NCBI GenBank assembly: GCA_017942005.1
Contig: JAGAVJ010000053.1
Span: 62,001 to 126,000 of the forward strand
Origin: Clostridia bacterium
GTDB taxonomy: Bacteria; Bacillota; Clostridia; Oscillospirales; CAG-272
Length of the DNA stretch: 64,000 nucleotides
Direction of reading: 5' to 3'
The notes under the pieces were generated by a model. It did not search any database, had not been told where the DNA came from, and was given only the letters and a program-made list of their open reading frames with translations. Shown one piece after another: positions 59,869 to 64,000 of the stretch (positions within the stretch are counted from its first letter, which is position 1; each line of letters opens with the position of its first letter). Made by a program: the position numbers and the translations under genes.

Positions 59869-59874
59869 CGTGTA

Positions 59875-60147
59875 TCAAGCAATCAGCGCTGTCTGAATGA
59901 GAGACAGCAGAATAAATGTGACAAAAAATGACAGATCCAGCGGCATGGAAGCAATAAATTCAAAACGCTCAAGTACACACCGTACAGGGTATATCACGAC
60001 TTCCGTTACTTGATAGATAAACATGGTGAGCGCATTTTCTTCCAGCATCGGCAGCCAGGATAAAATTGCACGGATCATCATGAGAAGCTGCATTGCGCCA
60101 ATGAGCAGATATGCAACATTGGAAATCACATATATAAAGTGGTTCAA
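59875..60147 (-). CDS. yggT: YggT-family membrane protein
   Basis: The 90-residue protein has two membrane segments (residues 4-27 and 65-88) and the YggT motif MMIRAILSWLPML near 23-35, then YPVRCVLERF near 53. It is part of the conserved ylm division cluster (ylmG). The start is probably TTG at 60147, three bases after the sepF stop; no in-frame ATG precedes the conserved region. Coupled translation from sepF is expected. Confidence 0.88.
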   Translation of the reverse strand: MNHFIYVISNVAYLLIGAMQLLMMIRAILSWLPMLEENALTMFIYQVTEVVIYPVRCVLERFEFIASMPLDLSFFVTFILLSLIQTALIA

Positions 60148-60150
60148 GGC

Positions 60151-60708
60151 TTATAAGTCACCCGAGAAAATATCATTCTCGTCGATAGGAGATTTTGGTT
60201 CAGGCTTGGGTTCCGGACCGCGCAGCTGATCTCCTGTCACATCCACCTCATGCGGCGTAATGACAAAGGTATTGTTTGCAACGCGCTTGAGCTGTCCGTC
60301 AATGGAGTAGGCGACACCGGAGAGAAAATCAATTAAGCGGCGTGCGGTTTCCTTATTGGTTCCTTCTAAATTCAGGACAACAGTACGGCGGTTGAGCAGG
60401 TGATCTGCAATCTGGTTAACATTATCATACCGGTCGGGTTTTACGACCTTCAATTCCAATGTGGAACCGCTGGAACCAGCAGAAGACGTTCTCTGTGCGG
60501 TCTGTCTCGTTCCTTGATTGGAGGATTGCTGAGGCTGCTGATCAAAGGAAGAACCGAAGCCTGCATCATATGTACCTGCATTTTGCTGTGTGCCGATATT
60601 TGTTTGATCCTGACCCGGGATATCATCACCGAACAGATCTCCGTCATATTCATTATAATCGAGATCATCAGAGCCTACCATGCTCTTGATCTTATCAAAA
60701 ACTCCCAT
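60151..60708 (-). CDS. sepF: Cell division protein SepF
   Basis: The 185-residue protein tethers FtsZ to the membrane. It has an N-terminal amphipathic helix MGVFDKIKSMVG, an acidic Gln-rich linker (about 20-85) and the SepF core with VVKPDRYDNVNQIADHLLNRRTVVLNLEG (quoted as PDRYDNVNQIADHLLNR), RRLIDFLSGVAYSIDG and FVITPHEVDVTG. The C-terminal tail is acidic. ATG at 60708 follows TGGAGG; the longer frame is rejected. Confidence 0.93.
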   Translation of the reverse strand: MGVFDKIKSMVGSDDLDYNEYDGDLFGDDIPGQDQTNIGTQQNAGTYDAGFGSSFDQQPQQSSNQGTRQTAQRTSSAGSSGSTLELKVVKPDRYDNVNQIADHLLNRRTVVLNLEGTNKETARRLIDFLSGVAYSIDGQLKRVANNTFVITPHEVDVTGDQLRGPEPKPEPKSPIDENDIFSGDL

Positions 60709-60823
60709 GTTAAACCTCCACTGTGTCACAAAAAATTTTATCAGATAAATAAAACGACGATTTCTTGTTTTAAAGCATACAATCAGGGAAAAGCGCGTTT
60801 TTTGCGCAAATTTGAAGTATCAC

Positions 60824-60835
60824 TTTATTATATCA
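60824..60835 (-). promoter_or_regulatory. Extended -10 promoter of sepF
   Basis: On the minus strand TGATATAAT (TATAAT at 60832-60827) is an extended -10 box; the -35 is weak. A GCGC-N7-GCGC stem followed by TTTT at about 60790-60810 lies in the leader. Confidence 0.5.
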
Positions 60836-60900
60836 CAGAATTGCATTTTATGCATCACCTTTTTAGCAGAAAACACGAATTTTAACAATTTATTTACAAA

Positions 60901-61662
60901 TTACCGAGCTCCTGCGACAGGATTTTGTTTATCCGGATAGACTCTTGCGCCAAAGATTTTGGAGCCAATCCGCACGATGTCAGAGCCGCAAAGAATGGCT
61001 TCTCTGTATGAGCCGCTCATTCCCATGGAGAGCACCGGTTTTACATCGTTCCGCTTTGAAAGACGGTTTTCGCACAGCATATCAAACAATGATTTTGTCT
61101 GTGAAAAATAATGCAGATATGCATCGTGGTCTCCTGTGTTCGGTGCAATGGTCATCAAACCGCGGATGCGGACCGCAGGCGCAGCTTCCGTTACGGCGTC
61201 ATAAAATGCAAGAAGCTCCGCTTCCTCCGGCAGTATCCCGCCTTTGGAGGGTTCTCTGCCGATGTTGATCTCAATCAGGCAATCCATGGTGCGGTTGTGC
61301 TTCTGCGCCTGACGGTGAATTTCTTTTGCAAGGGAAAGGGAATCCAGGGAATGGATCATATCTACCTTGTCTATGATGTATTTGACTTTGTTTGATTGCA
61401 GCGAACCAATGAGATGCACCGATACGCCGTCCAAATGAAGCAGCGGATATTTTTCGCATAGCTCCTGTACCCGGTTTTCGCCGATGCAGCGAATGCCGCA
61501 TGTATCAATGGCGTGGTTGATGCGGTCGACATCGACGGTCTTTGTCACTGCCATCAGTGTTACTTCTTTTTGGAAGGGGGAGGCGTTTTGCGCCTGCGCA
61601 ATTTCTTTGCGCACTTCTGCAATATTTTGATCAATTTTTGCCATTATTTCATCATTTTCCAT
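60901..61662 (-). CDS. yggS: YggS-family PLP-binding protein
   Basis: The 253-residue protein is a PLP homeostasis factor with an alanine-racemase-like barrel. The PLP Lys is in VTLMAVTKTVDVDRI near 35-43, GENRVQEL follows near 77, HLIGSLQSNKVKYI near 101 and the C-terminal LSMGMSGSYREAILCGSDIVRIGSKIFG (quoted as LSMGMSGSYREAI and IVRIGSKIFG). It sits upstream of sepF as in the ylmE-ylmF order. ATG at 61662 follows AAGGATGG. It lies 39 bases after the HlyD-like gene. Confidence 0.93.
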   Translation of the reverse strand: MENDEIMAKIDQNIAEVRKEIAQAQNASPFQKEVTLMAVTKTVDVDRINHAIDTCGIRCIGENRVQELCEKYPLLHLDGVSVHLIGSLQSNKVKYIIDKVDMIHSLDSLSLAKEIHRQAQKHNRTMDCLIEINIGREPSKGGILPEEAELLAFYDAVTEAAPAVRIRGLMTIAPNTGDHDAYLHYFSQTKSLFDMLCENRLSKRNDVKPVLSMGMSGSYREAILCGSDIVRIGSKIFGARVYPDKQNPVAGAR

Positions 61663-61701
61663 GCTGAATCCATCCTTTTGTTTGCTTGATAATCAAAATC
61701 G

Positions 61702-62970
61702 TTATGTAATGATTTTCCCGACATACAGGTTTTTGCCGCTTGTAATGATGTGATCATATAATTCCAACATATCGGCGTCTTCTGCTGTGCCGTTGTTTTC
61801 ACGGCAGATAAAGTAGCCGTCAATTTCTCTGAGCGGATCAATACGGCGGAATTTCACGGTATATCCCTCCAGAATATAGACGCCCTGAACGCCGTCAACA
61901 ATACGGACAGCGGATATGGGTACCTTATATCCGTTGCAGGTTTCCGTGACGATCTGGACGCTCTGACGGCGCAGAAAGCTGAAATGCTCCGGTATGGAAT
62001 TGGTACGGAAAATAAGGACCACACGGTCGTCATCTGCCTGTAAAATCATACGGTCGAGAATCATGGTAATGCGCACATCAGAATTATACGGAAATATAAC
62101 GGTATAGGAATAGCCTTCCGTATATGCACGGCTTTCTTCTGTATTGATTGCGACGCCAAGATACCAGTTATAATCGGTTACGATTTTTCCGCAGTTTTTA
62201 CCGCCTTCGCTGTTCCGTTCCAGCGACATATCTGCGGCGGAAGAGACAAGGCTGTCAAATTCATCCAAGGTGAGATTATCTATTTTATCTGAGGAAAAAA
62301 TGTTTTCAAAGCCGTCAATATCAGCATAATAATATCCGGAAACACTGGAGGCTACCGTTTCGGCAACCGTGCCGGAGCTTGTTACCAGTGCGGAACGCTG
62401 TGCTTCCAGCGCATCAATCTGCGCATTGAAATTTTCGACATGCTTTGTGATGATCAAACGCTGATTCATAGCAGAGACCAATTCGTCGGATTTTGCCATG
62501 GCATATCCGGCAGAACCTTCTGCCATACGGGTCAAAAGGGTATAATATGCATTGAATATAGTCGTATCGACAAGCTGTGTATCCGAATAGCTGACATTTT
62601 CATCTAAATTGGAGTTTTTCAGCCGTTTGATTTTACGTTCAATTTCCTGCAGCGTGATACTGGATTCCTCCGACGCGCTGCCGGCATAAACCTGACAAAC
62701 TTCTTCTCCGACAGCAACTTTTGTACCGTCTTCACAAAGAAAATTCATATTTCCCGTCTGTCCGGGAGAGGTATAGAGCAGCGTCTCACCACGGAAAAAA
62801 TAGGCATCGTATTCGGTTACTTCTTCTTGTGCGGTCTGGGTAATGGTCGCGGTTTCCACATCGGTTTTCATGCTTCCGATGATGTGATAAAGCAAAAACA
62901 CGGCAAATCCGACCGACAGCACGGTGGAAATGACATATTTTAAGACACTTGCCAAATATTTTAAATCCAT
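61702..62970 (-). CDS. HlyD-like membrane protein of the ylm cluster
   Basis: The 422-residue protein has an N-terminal cytoplasmic tail and one membrane segment near 13-33. A long extracytoplasmic region contains a lipoyl/beta-barrel-like part (GETLLYTSPGQTGNMNF, CEDGTKVAVGEEVCQVYAG near 78), a coiled coil (about 105-190) and a C-terminal beta domain (SVQIVTETCNGYKVPISAVRIV near 340, quoted as GYKVPISAVRIV). The lipoyl halves flanking a hairpin resemble HlyD membrane-fusion proteins, but no transporter partner is nearby. Its position between miaA and yggS suggests a cell-envelope or division role. ATG at 62970 follows GAGAGGAGG. Confidence 0.75.
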   Translation of the reverse strand: MDLKYLASVLKYVISTVLSVGFAVFLLYHIIGSMKTDVETATITQTAQEEVTEYDAYFFRGETLLYTSPGQTGNMNFLCEDGTKVAVGEEVCQVYAGSASEESSITLQEIERKIKRLKNSNLDENVSYSDTQLVDTTIFNAYYTLLTRMAEGSAGYAMAKSDELVSAMNQRLIITKHVENFNAQIDALEAQRSALVTSSGTVAETVASSVSGYYYADIDGFENIFSSDKIDNLTLDEFDSLVSSAADMSLERNSEGGKNCGKIVTDYNWYLGVAINTEESRAYTEGYSYTVIFPYNSDVRITMILDRMILQADDDRVVLIFRTNSIPEHFSFLRRQSVQIVTETCNGYKVPISAVRIVDGVQGVYILEGYTVKFRRIDPLREIDGYFICRENNGTAEDADMLELYDHIITSGKNLYVGKIIT

Positions 62971-62988
62971 GGAATGCACATCCTCCTC

Positions 62989-63972
62989 TCACACTTGATG
63001 AAAAATTCGTATAGTTTCCCTGCATAGCCACTGCAGAGGGTCTGTTTTTTCTAAGATATCTTCCGGTATACGGTCCGGATAAAGCCAATGCATCTGCGGA
63101 TTGCGCCGAAACCATGTCAGCTGACGTTTTGCATACTGTCTTGTTGCGGCACACAGCTTTGTGCAGGCGTCTTCCTGTGTCATTTCACCATGCAGGTACG
63201 CAAGAAATTCCTTATAGCCAATTGCCTGCGCCGCAGTGGAGCCATCCGGAAGATATCCTTCCCGGTACAAACGCTGTACTTCATTAAGCAGTCCGCGATC
63301 AAGCATTTGTCTCACACGGCGGTTGATGCGGTCGTGCAGAATGGAACGGTCACAATAATCAAGACCGACATAGCATGCATCGAAGGCAGGCGGCGCTTTG
63401 TGGGATTCTGCATCCCATTCTGATTTCGGTTTTCCTGTGACAAGATAAATTTCCAGTGCACGAAGAACGCGTTTGACATTGTTTTTATGAATGGCAGCGG
63501 CAGAAGGGGGATCGACTTCTGCAAGGCGTGCATAAAGCGCGTCAATTCCGTCTCGCTCCAAATCGGCTTTCAGCTGTGATAAAATGGTTTCGTTTTCCGG
63601 CGCTTCCTCTTTTTTTGCCGCATCCGAAAATACCGTTTGGCGAATGGTGCTGTCAAGATACAGCCCGGTTCCGCCGCAGAAGATCGGCAGCTTGCCGCGT
63701 GACAGAATATCATTTGCACATGCGGTTGCCAGCTGCACATAGTCTGCACAGGAGAATGGTTTTCGCGGATCTGCAAAGTCGATCATATGGTGGGGAATAC
63801 CCTGCATTTCGGCTTCTGTCGGTTTTGCGGTACCGATGGAAAGATGCTTGTATATCTGCATGGAATCGCAGGAGATCACCTCTCCCCCAAGGCATTTCGC
63901 GGCTGCAACGGCAAGCGCGGTTTTTCCGCTTGCCGTCGGACCGACAATGCACAGAACACGCGGCGCACTCAT
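62989..63972 (-). CDS. miaA: tRNA dimethylallyltransferase
   Basis: The 327-residue enzyme transfers a dimethylallyl group to A37 of tRNAs that read U-starting codons. P-loop GPTASGKTALAVAAAK is at 11-26, SCDSMQIYKHLSIGTAKP near 34-51, MIDFADP near 64 and FCGGTGLYLDS near 98. The C-terminal ATRQYAKRQLTWFRRNPQMHWL carries the conserved RQxTWFR motif. ATG at 63972 follows GAAGGATG. It is the first gene visible of the minus-strand division/RNA cluster; an upstream partner such as mutL may lie beyond the window. Confidence 0.95.
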   Translation of the reverse strand: MSAPRVLCIVGPTASGKTALAVAAAKCLGGEVISCDSMQIYKHLSIGTAKPTEAEMQGIPHHMIDFADPRKPFSCADYVQLATACANDILSRGKLPIFCGGTGLYLDSTIRQTVFSDAAKKEEAPENETILSQLKADLERDGIDALYARLAEVDPPSAAAIHKNNVKRVLRALEIYLVTGKPKSEWDAESHKAPPAFDACYVGLDYCDRSILHDRINRRVRQMLDRGLLNEVQRLYREGYLPDGSTAAQAIGYKEFLAYLHGEMTQEDACTKLCAATRQYAKRQLTWFRRNPQMHWLYPDRIPEDILEKTDPLQWLCRETIRIFHQV

Positions 63973-64000
63973 GACCGTGCATCCTTCTCTGGATTGTTTT

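Noticed and set aside
1..64000. tRNA, rRNA, IS element or prophage
   Set aside because: No cloverleaf with TTC-loop, no rRNA sequence, no transposase, integrase or phage structural gene was recognised on either strand.

Overview
The window reads as chromosome from a spore-forming, anaerobic Clostridia-type Firmicute, probably of the gut or rumen (Ruminococcaceae/Oscillospiraceae-like). The evidence is an alpha/beta small acid-soluble spore protein, HPr kinase, a ylm/sepF/divIVA division cluster, the OLE RNA with its partner protein, purine-rich Shine-Dalgarno sites, sigma-A promoters with 17-base spacers, and secreted or cytosolic glycosidases (GH29, GH43, GH78). Nothing looks like phage, plasmid, IS element or CRISPR. 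I recognised no tRNA or rRNA. The organism assignment is inference from gene content.

Layout. 1-1.7 kb: the end of a His/Cys-rich CobW-type metallochaperone GTPase and a second CobW-like GTPase. 1.9-7.7 kb (minus): asparagine synthase, D-aspartate ligase-like ATP-grasp enzyme, Asp/Glu racemase and a MurE-like ligase, which together look like a peptidoglycan D-Asx cross-bridge cassette. 8.1-13.4 kb (plus): OLE RNA, oapA, tlyA, nadK, argR, recN. 13.6 kb: SASP. 14.1-19.1 kb (minus): a flavinylation/electron-transfer locus (Gx transporter, NusG-II protein, ApbE, FMN-binding ferric-reductase-like protein, flavinylation-motif surface protein) behind a strong promoter with two TTAGC-N4-GCTAA palindromes. 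19.4-28.4 kb: six-hairpin glycosidase-like protein, solute-binding lipoprotein, LacI regulator, and two tandem 765-residue propeller/solute-binding lipoproteins. 28.5-34.4 kb: PRPP synthetase, aspartokinase, GH43, a secreted protein, dapA. 34.8-38.7 kb: GH29 fucosidase, GH78 rhamnosidase. 39-43 kb: ispE, DUF362 ferredoxin, aminotransferase, Lrp. 43-48 kb: three unknown small proteins, an unknown membrane protein, TagO/WecA, trpS. 48.5-56.3 kb: hprK, glucokinase, methyltransferase, GyrI-like protein, an orphan solute-binding protein, AraC regulator, PHP phosphatase. 56.4-64 kb (minus): miaA, HlyD-like, yggS, sepF, yggT, ylmH, divIVA, lspA, rluD.

Two sequence-level patterns stand out. First, at least eight genes carry a stem-loop placed exactly between the Shine-Dalgarno sequence and the start codon, followed by an 8-16 base tail, so that SD and start are 25-60 bases apart in primary sequence. 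This architecture is shared by unrelated genes and decides several start codons. Second, composite intergenic repeats made of interchangeable hairpin modules occur six times, and a promoter-carrying structured leader occurs upstream of two operons. The hprK leader additionally carries four tandem 22-base hairpins with compensatory changes.
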